From assembly GCA_035528065.1 (NCBI GenBank), contig DATKZH010000046.1:21657-85656 (forward strand): DNA of 64,000 nucleotides, written 5' to 3'. The notes under the pieces are model-generated. The model was not told where the DNA came from, did not search any database, and saw only the letters and a list, made by a program, of their open reading frames with translations. The DNA comes from DATKZH01 sp035528065. GTDB taxonomy: Bacteria; Planctomycetota; Planctomycetia; Pirellulales; Thermoguttaceae. The translations under genes and the position numbers were made by a program. How positions within the stretch are numbered: the first letter of the stretch is position 1; every line of letters starts with the position of its first letter. Of the stretch, positions 26,470 to 34,837 are shown piece after piece.

Positions 26470-26574
26470 CGTGCGGCCTCGAAGTTGCGTTAATCCCGCT
26501 GTTGGTATTCGTCACAACGCTACGCAATTGGCCTTAGGTGACCGAAGTCCCTTTTCTTCACGTCGCGAGCGAGC

Positions 26575-27315
26575 CTACCTCCACTTATCATCATCCGCAA
26601 ACGGATGGATCGGCCCTTTGAGCTTGGGCTTGGGGAGGGCCTTGAGGGCCTGCTCGGCGAGTCGGAGGTCTTCCTTGGTGGCGATCTTCAGGTTGACGGG
26701 CGAGCCGGGGACGATGGTGACGGGCCGGCCGAGCCGCTCGACGAGCTGGGCGTCGTCGGTCGCCTGGAAGCCCTCGCGCCGGGCGTAGGCCTCCAGGAGC
26801 AGCTCGCGGCGGAACACTTGGGGCGTTTGGGCTTCCCAGAGGTCTCGGCGGGAGACGGTCTCCTGGATGGTCTGGTCCGAGCCGACGCGCTTGACCGTGC
26901 CGGCCACGGGGATGGCGAAGATGGCCGCGCCGGTTTTCTGGACGGCCGCGAAGATCTTGTCGACCCATTCGTTGGCCAGGCAGGGCCGGGCGGCGTCGTG
27001 CACGCAGATGAAGTCGGCCTGGGGCTTCACGTGGGCCAGGGCCTTCTCGACCGAATCGGACCGCTCCGCCCCGCCCTCGACCACGGTAATCCCCAGGATG
27101 GCCACGTTGGAGGAGAACTTGAAGTCAAAATACTCGCGGTCGTCGGCGGCGATCACCAGGATCGTCTGCACCACGTCGTCCCGGTTCAAGAACCGCTCGG
27201 CCGAGTGCATCCAGACGGCCCGGCCCCCCATCAGCGCGAACGGCTTCTTGTAGCTCTTGTCCTTGAACCGGCTGCTCTTGCCCGCGGCGGGCAGAATCAC
27301 GGCAAACTTGGCCAC
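26575..27315 (-). CDS. ispD: 2-C-methyl-D-erythritol 4-phosphate cytidylyltransferase
   Basis: A 246-residue enzyme of the MEP isoprenoid pathway, joining CTP and MEP. The nucleotide-binding start AVILPAAGKSSRF carries the AAGxxxR motif with a Lys cluster (KDKSYKKPF). Further motifs are HDAARP (106-111), VSRRDLWEAQTPQVF and NLKIATKEDL. GTG 27315 has GGAG nine bases upstream. The C-terminus has an extra Pro/Lys-rich tail of about 20 residues. Cytoplasmic. Other MEP-pathway genes are not in the window. Confidence 0.9.
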   Translation of the reverse strand: MAKFAVILPAAGKSSRFKDKSYKKPFALMGGRAVWMHSAERFLNRDDVVQTILVIAADDREYFDFKFSSNVAILGITVVEGGAERSDSVEKALAHVKPQADFICVHDAARPCLANEWVDKIFAAVQKTGAAIFAIPVAGTVKRVGSDQTIQETVSRRDLWEAQTPQVFRRELLLEAYARREGFQATDDAQLVERLGRPVTIVPGSPVNLKIATKEDLRLAEQALKALPKPKLKGPIHPFADDDKWR

Positions 27316-27421
27316 GGCAGGGGACTCCCATGCGGGTTAGAACGGTCTCGAACCCCTCATTGTGGCGATTGGCGGCGGGGCGTCAAGGTGGAGAAGTGCG
27401 GCACAACGGATGCCCGTCCCC

Positions 27422-27802
27422 CTACGACCGCCAGAGCGCGCCGATCCACCTGAGCAGGGCAAGTGCGGCCAACAGTGCCAGCACGGCGGCCGCCAGGCAC
27501 CCGGCGTCCGACACCACGTCGCGCCACGTCTCGATCACTCGGTTTCGCTCCTGCCGGCCTTCGGACACGTCCAGTCGCACGCCCCTCCCGTCCTCCATGA
27601 GCGCGCAACGTTTCAACCACCCGCTGCCCGGGGCGTCCATCTCGTTGACGATCACCGACTGGTTATCCGGGGTGATGGAGAATTGCCAGACCTGCCGGTA
27701 CCAGATGGCGCCGAACCAGAGGCGGGGGTGAACGGGCCCCGGGTCGACCTCCTCGGGGGCCACGCGGCGCAGGCCCCGGCGACCCGGCGGGCCAGCCTTC
27801 AA
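27422..27802 (-). CDS. Small protein with C-terminal membrane helix, start uncertain
   Basis: About 126 residues if TTG 27802 is used. The part from WFGAIWYRQVWQFSITPDNQ onward has clear coding bias and ends with a membrane helix (LAAAVLALLAALALL) and a short cytoplasmic tail. No Shine-Dalgarno sequence is seen near any start, so the N-terminus may be longer, shorter or decayed. Two stretches before it are Pro/Arg-rich and look less coding. It lies next to the DUF3592 gene. Confidence 0.5.
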   Translation of the reverse strand: MKAGPPGRRGLRRVAPEEVDPGPVHPRLWFGAIWYRQVWQFSITPDNQSVIVNEMDAPGSGWLKRCALMEDGRGVRLDVSEGRQERNRVIETWRDVVSDAGCLAAAVLALLAALALLRWIGALWRS

Positions 27803-27917
27803 GGCTCGCGCGGCGACGCACGTCGGCGGGATCGGGAGACCCGCGCCGAGCGCGCGTCAGGAGTTGGGGTGGGCGAAACGCAGGGGACATGATGCTGCTC
27901 TAACGGGAAGGGTGCGT

Positions 27918-28892
27918 TCAAACCACGCTCCGGCCCGGCCTCGCTCGAAGAGCCGACCAGAACCCGCACGCCGCAAAGGCCAGCACCACCGGGAGCACGG
28001 GCAGCGCCAGGAGCCGCCACACCCGGCGGTTGAGGACGGCCTCGGACGGGCTCGCCGGGTTGACGTAGCAGGTCACGACGTCCCCCGGCTTCAGCTTGCC
28101 GAGGGCTTTGCGCATCGCCGTGTGGTCATCGAACAGGCTCCACCGGCTTCCTTCGTGGTGCTTGCCGTCGAAGTCGTAGCCGTAGCGGAGATCGAGCTGG
28201 TAGTTCCACGATTTCCCGTCTCGGACCTTAGCCACCGAGCTTACCCGGATCGTCGCCTCGGCCTCGGGCCAGCCGAGCGACCGGAGTATGCGGATCGCGT
28301 CGCCGGTGCCTGTGACCGTGGCCGTGCCGCAGAAGACCAGGATGAAGCCGCAGAGGAACATCATGCCGACCTTGCCGGCGAGGGACTGAAGCCTGGCGGC
28401 GGCGGGAGCCTTGTTCTTGCGAACCCACCAACCCCCGACCAGGGCGCCGACGACACCCAGCGCGGTCATCGTGACGACCGCGAAGACGAAGAAATCGAAC
28501 GGCACGTACTCTTCGTCGAGCAGCATCCGGTCGGGCTGATCGGGGTTGACGCGGCAGTCGACCGTTTCTCCGGGCCGCAAGAACAGGTCCGCCCGATCCT
28601 GCAACCGCTGCCGCGAGTCGGCGGTCAAGCGGCGCGTGGCCTCGTACGGTCGGCCGTCGAACCGGTAGCCGACGGTGACGAGCAGGGCCGGAGCGTCCGC
28701 ATCCGCCTCGTCGAAGGCGGTGCTCCGGACGACGCACGTGCCTTTGCGCCACCCGAATGCTTTGCTCCCACGGAGGATCTCGCGGGGGCCGAAGACGACG
28801 AACAGCGCCACGATGGTGATCGCCCAGGTCACCAGCGTGCCGACGTAGACGCTCTTGGGATCGAGCCCTTCGTGCTTCTCGCTTTCGCCCAT
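27918..28892 (-). CDS. Membrane protein with tandem DUF3592 domains
   Basis: A 324-residue protein. Two related halves each contain a DUF3592-like extracytoplasmic domain: VTVGYRFDGRPYEATRRLTA with VDCRVNPDQPDRMLL, and LRYGYDFDGKHHEGSRWSLF with VTCYVNPASPSEAVL. Hydrophobic segments flank the domains (near 17-35, 132-155, 170-190 and 285-310). The repeated CRVNP/CYVNP motif is diagnostic. Function is unknown. ATG 28892 is chosen because the residues before it are not protein-like. Confidence 0.8.
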   Translation of the reverse strand: MGESEKHEGLDPKSVYVGTLVTWAITIVALFVVFGPREILRGSKAFGWRKGTCVVRSTAFDEADADAPALLVTVGYRFDGRPYEATRRLTADSRQRLQDRADLFLRPGETVDCRVNPDQPDRMLLDEEYVPFDFFVFAVVTMTALGVVGALVGGWWVRKNKAPAAARLQSLAGKVGMMFLCGFILVFCGTATVTGTGDAIRILRSLGWPEAEATIRVSSVAKVRDGKSWNYQLDLRYGYDFDGKHHEGSRWSLFDDHTAMRKALGKLKPGDVVTCYVNPASPSEAVLNRRVWRLLALPVLPVVLAFAACGFWSALRARPGRSVV

Positions 28893-28987
28893 GGTCGCCC
28901 CAGCAAGGGTTGCTAGGCCCCTCCCGTCCGCTGGTGGTGGTTTCACGCGCCCCGCACCGGCCGATGAACTACTGTCGCACGTTCAAT

Positions 28988-29043
28988 GTAGTCATCACGC
29001 TCCGCCGTGACGACATGACGTCACGGCGGAGCGTGACGACTAC
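28988..29043. repeat. Palindromic repeat (CACGCTCCGCCGTGAC family)
   Basis: Left arm GTAGTCATCACGCTCCGCCG (from 28988) pairs with the right arm ending at 29043 (CGGCGGAGCGTGACGACTAC), with only a short loop. It lies in the 192-base gap between the DUF3592 gene and the end of the sensor kinase gene. Confidence 0.8.
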
Positions 29044-29084
29044 CATTCTTGCGACACTTGTTTCTCGAACGATCCCCCGTTCGT

Positions 29085-30980
29085 CTACGTCCCCGTCGGC
29101 TTGCTCAAAACCGCCAGCCCCAGCACGAAGCACGCCCCGTCGGTCACGGTCTTGTCGAGCCGGAGGCGGGCGCCCATGTCGCGGGCGAGGCGGCGGCTCA
29201 GCGCGAGGCCGAGGCCGACGCCGGGGGCCGAGTTGGCCGCTTCGTGGGCCGACTTGGAGAACGAGCGGAACAGGCGCCGGGAGGCCGCGCGCGAGATGCC
29301 CGGGCCGTGGTCGCGGACGCGTAGCTCGATCGCCCCATCGGTCGGCCGAAAGCTGACGTGGATCCGCTTGTCCGGGGCGGCCCCGGCGTACTTGCCGGCG
29401 TTGTCGACCAGGTTCAAGAGGATCTGCTCCACCGCCGACGGATTGGCACGGACGACCGTGGAGAGTGCCTCCTCGTCGCGATCGATCACGATCTCCATGC
29501 CGTCCAGCCGGGCGCGGTCGGCCAGCCGGGCCTGGATCGGCTCGAGCAGTTTTCCAAGCGCCAGGCACTCCAGCCGGCCGTCGGCCCGACCGCGCTCCAG
29601 CCGGGCGTACGCGAGGACGTTCTCGACCAGATGGCTCAGCCGCGATGCCTCGGAGCGGAGCGTGCTGAGGTACTCCTGCTGCCGGTCCGGGTCGGGCACC
29701 ATCCCCTCGGCGAGCATCTCGGTGTACACGTGGAACGTGGTCAAGGGCGTGCGGAGCTCGTGCGTGACCGCCGAGACGAACGCCGCCCGACGCTCGCTCA
29801 GCCGGATCACCCCGGCCAACAGCACGGCCACGGCCACGGCCGCCAGCAGCACACAGCCCCAGGCCACCAGGAGCGACAGCCGGATCGGCGAGAGGAGGCG
29901 GTCGGCCTCGGCCGGCAAGGCATCGGGGACCACGCGGCCGGCGCCCGGTCGGCCCAAGGATGCCTCGTCTCGGACGGGTCGCCCGGGAACCAACCGAACG
30001 GGCAGCGCGGCCAACCGGCGCGACTCCTCCGCCCAACCCTCGGCGACCGGTTGCAGGTTGGCATCGGGCAGGAGGTCCTCGATCGCCATCAACAGCGCCT
30101 GCTCGATCGACGGCCAGTTGAGCAGGCACCCCTGGATATACTCCAACCGGCCGATACGAACCCGCCGGGCGAGGATCAGGTGGGCGTCGACCCAGAACGG
30201 CTTCATCAGCGCGCCGCCGGCCCGGGGCGACGCCGGGGCCACGTTCGGCAGTTGGAGGGAGTTCTGAAGCGCCACGTTGGCGCTCTGCTTGAACGCCTGC
30301 GACCGCCGATTGAACTCGGCGACGTCCCGCCCCTGCCGGTCGAAAGCCTGTTGGTACTCGTCGTTCATCTGCCGCTGCTCGGTCGTCTGCGCCAGCGGCA
30401 CGACGACCGGAGCCGGCTCGGCGGCCTCGTCCGGGAGCATCGCCAGCAGCCTCTCCCGATCGACCGCCGCCGCCAAACGGGCCAACTGCCTCTCCGCCTC
30501 CTCGACGTCCGCCCGGCTGATCCGGCTCGGAACGACCAGATCGCGCTTGGCCGGCTCCGGGACGCGGGGAGACGTGAGTCGGCCGTCGGGCTCGAACTGG
30601 AAATGGACGAGGACGTCGGGCGAGTCCTCCTTCAAGAGCGGCGAAGTGGCCAGTCTCGCGGTCGACGTTTCGGCGTCGGGCCCGTGCGGCCCGTTCACCG
30701 GGAGGAACGCGTTGTACACCGAGTACGGCCGGGCGCTCTCTTGGGCCACCAGCGGCGTCGCGACGAACTCCATCCGGTAGAGCGCCAACTGCACGTCCTC
30801 TTCCAGCGCGGCTTCGCGCCGGGCTTGGGCCTCTTGGCGGCGCGCTTCCTCGGCCTGCCCGCGCGCTTCGATCTCCGCCCGCTCCAGCCGAAGCGCTTTC
30901 AGACTGATCCACCCCATGGCCGCCAACAGGACGGCCAGGCACGTGCCGAAGGCGATCCCAATGTGCCAGGTACGTCTCAT
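29085..30980 (-). CDS. Sensor histidine kinase
   Basis: A 631-residue membrane sensor. One membrane helix is at 8-28 and another at 367-391; between them lies a large extracytoplasmic sensor domain with a coiled-coil start (ERAEIEARGQAEEARRQEAQ). The phosphorylated residue is His407 in THELRTPLTTFHVYTEML. The ATPase domain shows the N-box (QILLNLVDNAGKYAG), G1 (DHGPGIS) and G2 (GVGLGLALS). It starts five bases after the stop of the response regulator gene, so the two form an operon and a two-component pair. The signal is unknown. Confidence 0.93.
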   Translation of the reverse strand: MRRTWHIGIAFGTCLAVLLAAMGWISLKALRLERAEIEARGQAEEARRQEAQARREAALEEDVQLALYRMEFVATPLVAQESARPYSVYNAFLPVNGPHGPDAETSTARLATSPLLKEDSPDVLVHFQFEPDGRLTSPRVPEPAKRDLVVPSRISRADVEEAERQLARLAAAVDRERLLAMLPDEAAEPAPVVVPLAQTTEQRQMNDEYQQAFDRQGRDVAEFNRRSQAFKQSANVALQNSLQLPNVAPASPRAGGALMKPFWVDAHLILARRVRIGRLEYIQGCLLNWPSIEQALLMAIEDLLPDANLQPVAEGWAEESRRLAALPVRLVPGRPVRDEASLGRPGAGRVVPDALPAEADRLLSPIRLSLLVAWGCVLLAAVAVAVLLAGVIRLSERRAAFVSAVTHELRTPLTTFHVYTEMLAEGMVPDPDRQQEYLSTLRSEASRLSHLVENVLAYARLERGRADGRLECLALGKLLEPIQARLADRARLDGMEIVIDRDEEALSTVVRANPSAVEQILLNLVDNAGKYAGAAPDKRIHVSFRPTDGAIELRVRDHGPGISRAASRRLFRSFSKSAHEAANSAPGVGLGLALSRRLARDMGARLRLDKTVTDGACFVLGLAVLSKPTGT

Positions 30981-30985
30981 GCCAA

Positions 30986-31690
30986 CTACCGCTGCGACTG
31001 GGCCGCGAACATGTACCCCTTGCCTCGCACGGTCAACAGGATCGCCGGCCGGGCGGGGTCGTCGCGGAGCTTTTCGCGGAGCCGGGCGACGTGCATGTCG
31101 ATGGTCCGCGTCGTGATCCCTTTGGGGCTGATCCGCCAGACGTTGGCCAACAGCTCCTCCCGGGCGACCGCTCGGCCGCCGTGGGACGCCAGGTAGCGAA
31201 CCAGGTCGATCTCCCGCTCCGAAAGCTCCGCTCGCCGGCCGTCGTCGAATCGGACCTCGTGCCGGGCCAAATCGATTTGACCTCCGGGGATCTCGATCCG
31301 CGCAAGCTGCGAAGGCCGCTCCGGCGAGCGACGCAACACCGCCTCGACCCGCGCCAGAAGCTCCTTGACGCTGAACGGCTTGACCACGTAGTCGTCGGCC
31401 CCGCCGCTGAGGCCCCGGACGCGATCGGCCTCTTCGCCGCGGGCGGTGAGGATGATGATCGGCAGCGTGGGCCTCAGCCGGCGGACCTCCCGCAGGATCT
31501 CCAAGCCGTCTCGGCCGGGGAGCACCAAATCCAGCAGCAACAGGTCGAACTCACGCGCAAGGGCCATCTCCAGGCCGGTGTCGCCGCGGGCCGCTTCCAG
31601 GGTCTGGTAGCCGGCGAACCGCAGGGCGTCGACGATCCCCCGACGGATGGCCCCATCGTCCTCAATGGCCAAGATGCGTTGCTTCGACAT
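30986..31690 (-). CDS. OmpR/PhoB-family response regulator
   Basis: A 234-residue regulator. The receiver domain has the acidic pair Asp11-Asp12, phospho-acceptor Asp54 (LLLLDLVLPG), Thr82 and Lys104. The C-terminal winged helix (about 130-230) carries SEREIDLVRYLASHGGRAVA and ITTRTIDMHVARLREKLRD, typical of OmpR/PhoB. It is phosphorylated by the kinase encoded immediately downstream. A pair of TGTAAC half-sites lies about 240 bases upstream of its start and could be its own operator. Confidence 0.95.
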   Translation of the reverse strand: MSKQRILAIEDDGAIRRGIVDALRFAGYQTLEAARGDTGLEMALAREFDLLLLDLVLPGRDGLEILREVRRLRPTLPIIILTARGEEADRVRGLSGGADDYVVKPFSVKELLARVEAVLRRSPERPSQLARIEIPGGQIDLARHEVRFDDGRRAELSEREIDLVRYLASHGGRAVAREELLANVWRISPKGITTRTIDMHVARLREKLRDDPARPAILLTVRGKGYMFAAQSQR

Positions 31691-32360
31691 GCCGTCTCCC
31701 CAGAATTCCCAGGCTAACCGATCGGCTCTGGGGGGACCAGAGTGGTCGGCTTGGCCACTTCCGGGCCCAGGTTTTCCTCCGCCGCAATCGGGCGAGCTCA
31801 GGACATCGTCCCACCGCCTACCCGAGCTGGTAGCACACGGCCTCCGTTCGGCCCCGGTTATCCCTACGGACCGAGCCAGGCAAACCGGGCACCCTAATGT
31901 AGTGTAGTCGTGGACGGCCCGGATGGGTGTAACCGCTTTGTAACGGCCCGGGCCCGACTTGCGGGAGCCCCCCTCGGAGGCGTCATGGCGTGTCCTGGGC
32001 GACGATTGAGCCGAACGGACCTGCCGGGGAGCGAAGCCAGAGAATTCGCCGAGGATGTAAGCCTTTGGTAAAATGGGTGTTAGCGACGTGCCTGCGTGAC
32101 GAGGGCCTTGGGACCCGCAGGGGAGTCACTTTCAGCCAGTCCTGTGGGGGATCGGGGCTCTGTGCCGCGGCTGCCTCGACAACGGTCGAGCAGGCGATTG
32201 GGTTGCCCAGAGACGCCCTGTTTTCCAGGGGCGCCGTCTTCTCCGGCCTTCCCAGTCGCCGCGGTTAACCGGAATAGACGAAGGGCAAAGCCGGCGCAAG
32301 AACGCCACCATTTTCTCCGACTTTTACAGTATCGGCCTCCCCACTAGGGCGGGTTAGGTA
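31691..32360. other. Divergent intergenic region, 670 bp
   Basis: It separates the response regulator operon (minus) from the ECF sigma gene (plus) and must hold both promoters. No ORF has coding character. The one feature I trust is the TGTAAC direct repeat at 31928-31944. Confidence 0.5.
31928..31944. promoter_or_regulatory. Putative PhoB/OmpR-type direct-repeat operator
   Basis: TGTAAC occurs at 31928-31933 and again at 31939-31944, an 11-base period. Response regulators of this family bind two direct half-sites spaced by about one helical turn. On the minus strand it reads GTTACA twice, upstream of the regulator gene. Auto-regulation is an inference. Confidence 0.35.
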
Positions 32361-32960
32361 ATGGCTAAGCCTAATAGACGGGCGGCAAGGGCGTTTTGCG
32401 CGGAGGAACGAGAGTCACCGGTGGACGAAGATCGGTCCGTTGGCCCCAAGGCTGAACGGTTCGTGCGGCTTCTGGCCACGTGCCAGCGGCGGGTGTTTCT
32501 CTATGCGCTCGGGCTGGTCTCGAACGCGGCCGACGCCGAGGAGATCCTCCAAGAGACCAACCTCGTGTTGTGGCGAAAATTCGACCAGTATCAGCCGGGC
32601 ACCGATTTCGCCCGCTGGGCCTGCCGGATCGCCCATTTTGAAGTCCTCAAGTTTCGCGAGCGGCGGGCACAGCAGCGGCGTCTGTTCACGAGCGAGTTCA
32701 TCGAGGCGCTCGCCGTGGACTCGGAGGAGTCGCTGGACGAGCTCGACGCCCGCCGTGAGGCGTTGGCCGCGTGCCTGGAAAAGCTGCGCAAGAACGACCG
32801 CCAGCTCGTCTTGCGCCGATACCAGGAGCGCGCCACGACTCGGAGCGTGGCCGAGGCGCTGGGGCGGAGCGTGCAGGGAACCCGGAAGTCCCTGCATCGC
32901 ATCCGGATGGCGCTGTTGGCCTGCATCGAGCGGACGCTGGCGGCGGAGGAACATCCGTGA
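32361..32960 (+). CDS. ECF-type RNA polymerase sigma factor (planctomycete/verrucomicrobial family)
   Basis: A 199-residue sigma-70 family factor. Region 2 reads DAEEILQETNLVLWRKFDQY with DFARWACRIAHFEVLKFRER; region 4 contains VLRRYQERATTRSVAEALGR and SVQGTRKSLHRIRMALLACI. Length and motifs fit the group that controls FecR-like membrane proteins. The start of the next gene overlaps its stop as GTGA, so the two are translationally coupled. It directs transcription of unknown target promoters in the cytoplasm. ATG 32361 has only a weak ribosome binding site. Confidence 0.92.
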   Translation: MAKPNRRAARAFCAEERESPVDEDRSVGPKAERFVRLLATCQRRVFLYALGLVSNAADAEEILQETNLVLWRKFDQYQPGTDFARWACRIAHFEVLKFRERRAQQRRLFTSEFIEALAVDSEESLDELDARREALAACLEKLRKNDRQLVLRRYQERATTRSVAEALGRSVQGTRKSLHRIRMALLACIERTLAAEEHP

Positions 32961-34690
32961 ATCGACCGACCGACCCGCGGGACGAGCTGGCCCTTCTGGC
33001 AGCGGCGGTCTGCGATGGCGACGTCACGCCGTCGCAAGCGGCCCGCCTGGAGCAGCTCGCCAACCGGTCGAGCGAGTCGCGCCGGTTCTTCCTTCGCTAC
33101 GTGCACCTTCACGGAGAGCTTTACTGGGAGACGGCGGCCGGTGCGGGCCTCGATACCTCGGCCGCACGGCAACCGGCCGGGTGCGCGGCGTCCGCCACCG
33201 TCCAACGGGCCGAGGCGGGCAAGGCGGCGGGTTCCGCCCGAGCACGGGCCAAATCGCCCTACCGTTGGATCGCGGCCGCGGCGACGGTCGCGTCGCTGGC
33301 CCTGGCGGTCTCGCTCGGCATCGCCTCGTACCGCGATTGGCCCCGCGAGCCGGAAGGGCCGTCGGGGCCGCCCGTGGTGGCTCGGTTGGCGCAAACGTTC
33401 CAGGCCGCATGGTCGGATGAGGGGGGCGATCTTGATGAGGGGGAACCCCTGGTAGCCGGCCGGCAGTTGAATCTCCGCAGCGGACTGGCGGAAGTCCAAT
33501 TCGACTGCGGCGCCTCCGTGATCTTGCAGGGCCCCGCTTCCCTGCAAATGGGTGCCCCGTCCCAAGGCCATCTGCGATCGGGCCGGCTGACGGCCGACGT
33601 TTCCGAAGAGGCCGCCGGGTTCATGATCTATACGCCGAATTCCGCGATCGTCCATCGGGGCACGGAATTCGGCGTGGCGGTCGACGAGGGGGGCGCCACG
33701 GAGGTTCACGTGTTCGACGGGGCCGTGGGGGTCCGGCCGCACACGGATCCGGCCGGCGAGCCGGATTGGCACGAAGTCGTGACCGCGAAGGCGGTTCGCG
33801 TGGCGGCCGTTGCGCCCGACGGTGTCCCGCAGGTTTCTCCGATCGACGTCGACAGCAGCGGTTTCGTCCGCGACTTCCCCGCGCCGGGCAGCGCGGCCGG
33901 TCTTCGTGCCCTGGTCTCCGAGCATCCCGACCTGATTCACCACTACACGTTCGAGGGCGTGACCGAAGCGGAAAAGCTCCGCGACAAGCGGGACGATTTG
34001 GATCTTGTCGAAGTCGTGATGTACCAGGCGAACGGGGACGAGCGGTTCGGATACCGCCGTCCCGGCGTCGATGCGACGACCAATGCCGTCGCCCCCAATC
34101 GGGATCCCGCACGCGGGAACACGGTCGGCGTCGGCCTCCAGTCGGAAGCCGGCTCGGCCCCCAAGCCGGAGACGGTCGCATGGTTCATCCCCCCGGAAGC
34201 ATTCACCATCGAGCTGCTCGTGAACTTCGAGGGTTTCGTGGGGACCGCGGACGGGCAGGTTGCCACGGCGATCGCGACCCGGGCGGGCGAACGCGAGTGC
34301 GGGTTCTTTCTCGCGGCGGTGGACCGGGGGCGCCTGGTCCACTTGATGGATGGAGATGCCCCGTGGGTGTGCAGTGAGGTGGAATGCGTCCCCGGCGAGT
34401 GGTACTACGCGGCCAGCACGTTCCGCGTCCTGGGGGACGAAACCATCATCAATACCTACGTGGCCAACGTCACGCGCGGGGAAGCGGCCCTGCGTCGCGT
34501 CGTCGAGGACGAGGTGGCGGTGGGCAAGCCGGCGGCCGGCCCGTTGGGCATCGGCAAAGGCTTCGCGGCAAACCTGGCTCACGCTTACCCCTGGTCCGGA
34601 ATGCTCGACGAGGTGGCCATCTACAACAAGGTCCTGGATCGCCGGACCCTGGAGAAACACCTGAAAACGCTGGTGGGATGCCGGGAGTGA
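32957..34690 (+). CDS. FecR-like membrane protein with C-terminal LamG domain
   Basis: A 577-residue protein. Residues 1-95 are cytoplasmic (an anti-sigma-like helical region), followed by one membrane helix at 104-124, a FecR domain at about 165-270 (VQFDCGASVILQGPASLQM, HRGTEFGVAV) and a concanavalin/LamG-like domain at about 400-570 (EAFTIELLVNFEGF, YPWSGMLDEVAIYNKVLD). GTG 32957 overlaps the sigma stop codon and has GGAGG seven bases upstream. It probably holds or releases the sigma factor in response to an extracytoplasmic ligand, possibly a glycan bound by the LamG domain. Confidence 0.88.
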   Translation: MNRPTDPRDELALLAAAVCDGDVTPSQAARLEQLANRSSESRRFFLRYVHLHGELYWETAAGAGLDTSAARQPAGCAASATVQRAEAGKAAGSARARAKSPYRWIAAAATVASLALAVSLGIASYRDWPREPEGPSGPPVVARLAQTFQAAWSDEGGDLDEGEPLVAGRQLNLRSGLAEVQFDCGASVILQGPASLQMGAPSQGHLRSGRLTADVSEEAAGFMIYTPNSAIVHRGTEFGVAVDEGGATEVHVFDGAVGVRPHTDPAGEPDWHEVVTAKAVRVAAVAPDGVPQVSPIDVDSSGFVRDFPAPGSAAGLRALVSEHPDLIHHYTFEGVTEAEKLRDKRDDLDLVEVVMYQANGDERFGYRRPGVDATTNAVAPNRDPARGNTVGVGLQSEAGSAPKPETVAWFIPPEAFTIELLVNFEGFVGTADGQVATAIATRAGERECGFFLAAVDRGRLVHLMDGDAPWVCSEVECVPGEWYYAASTFRVLGDETIINTYVANVTRGEAALRRVVEDEVAVGKPAAGPLGIGKGFAANLAHAYPWSGMLDEVAIYNKVLDRRTLEKHLKTLVGCRE

Positions 34691-34837
34691 CGACCTACCA
34701 TTATCTGGTTTTCTTTTTACTGCTTCCCGGCTAGAGCCGGGTTAAAATAGGGAGGGCTGTTCTGAAGCCGAATCGGAATAGTCCCGTGGCCGGCCTGTGA
34801 CGGTCGGGCCAGCACGTCAAAAGAAAGGGGAACGTTC

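Noticed and set aside
34720..34740. Small CCCGGC/GCCGGG hairpin as a terminator after the FecR/LamG gene
   Set aside because: The stem is only six bases and no T-run follows it; too weak to call.
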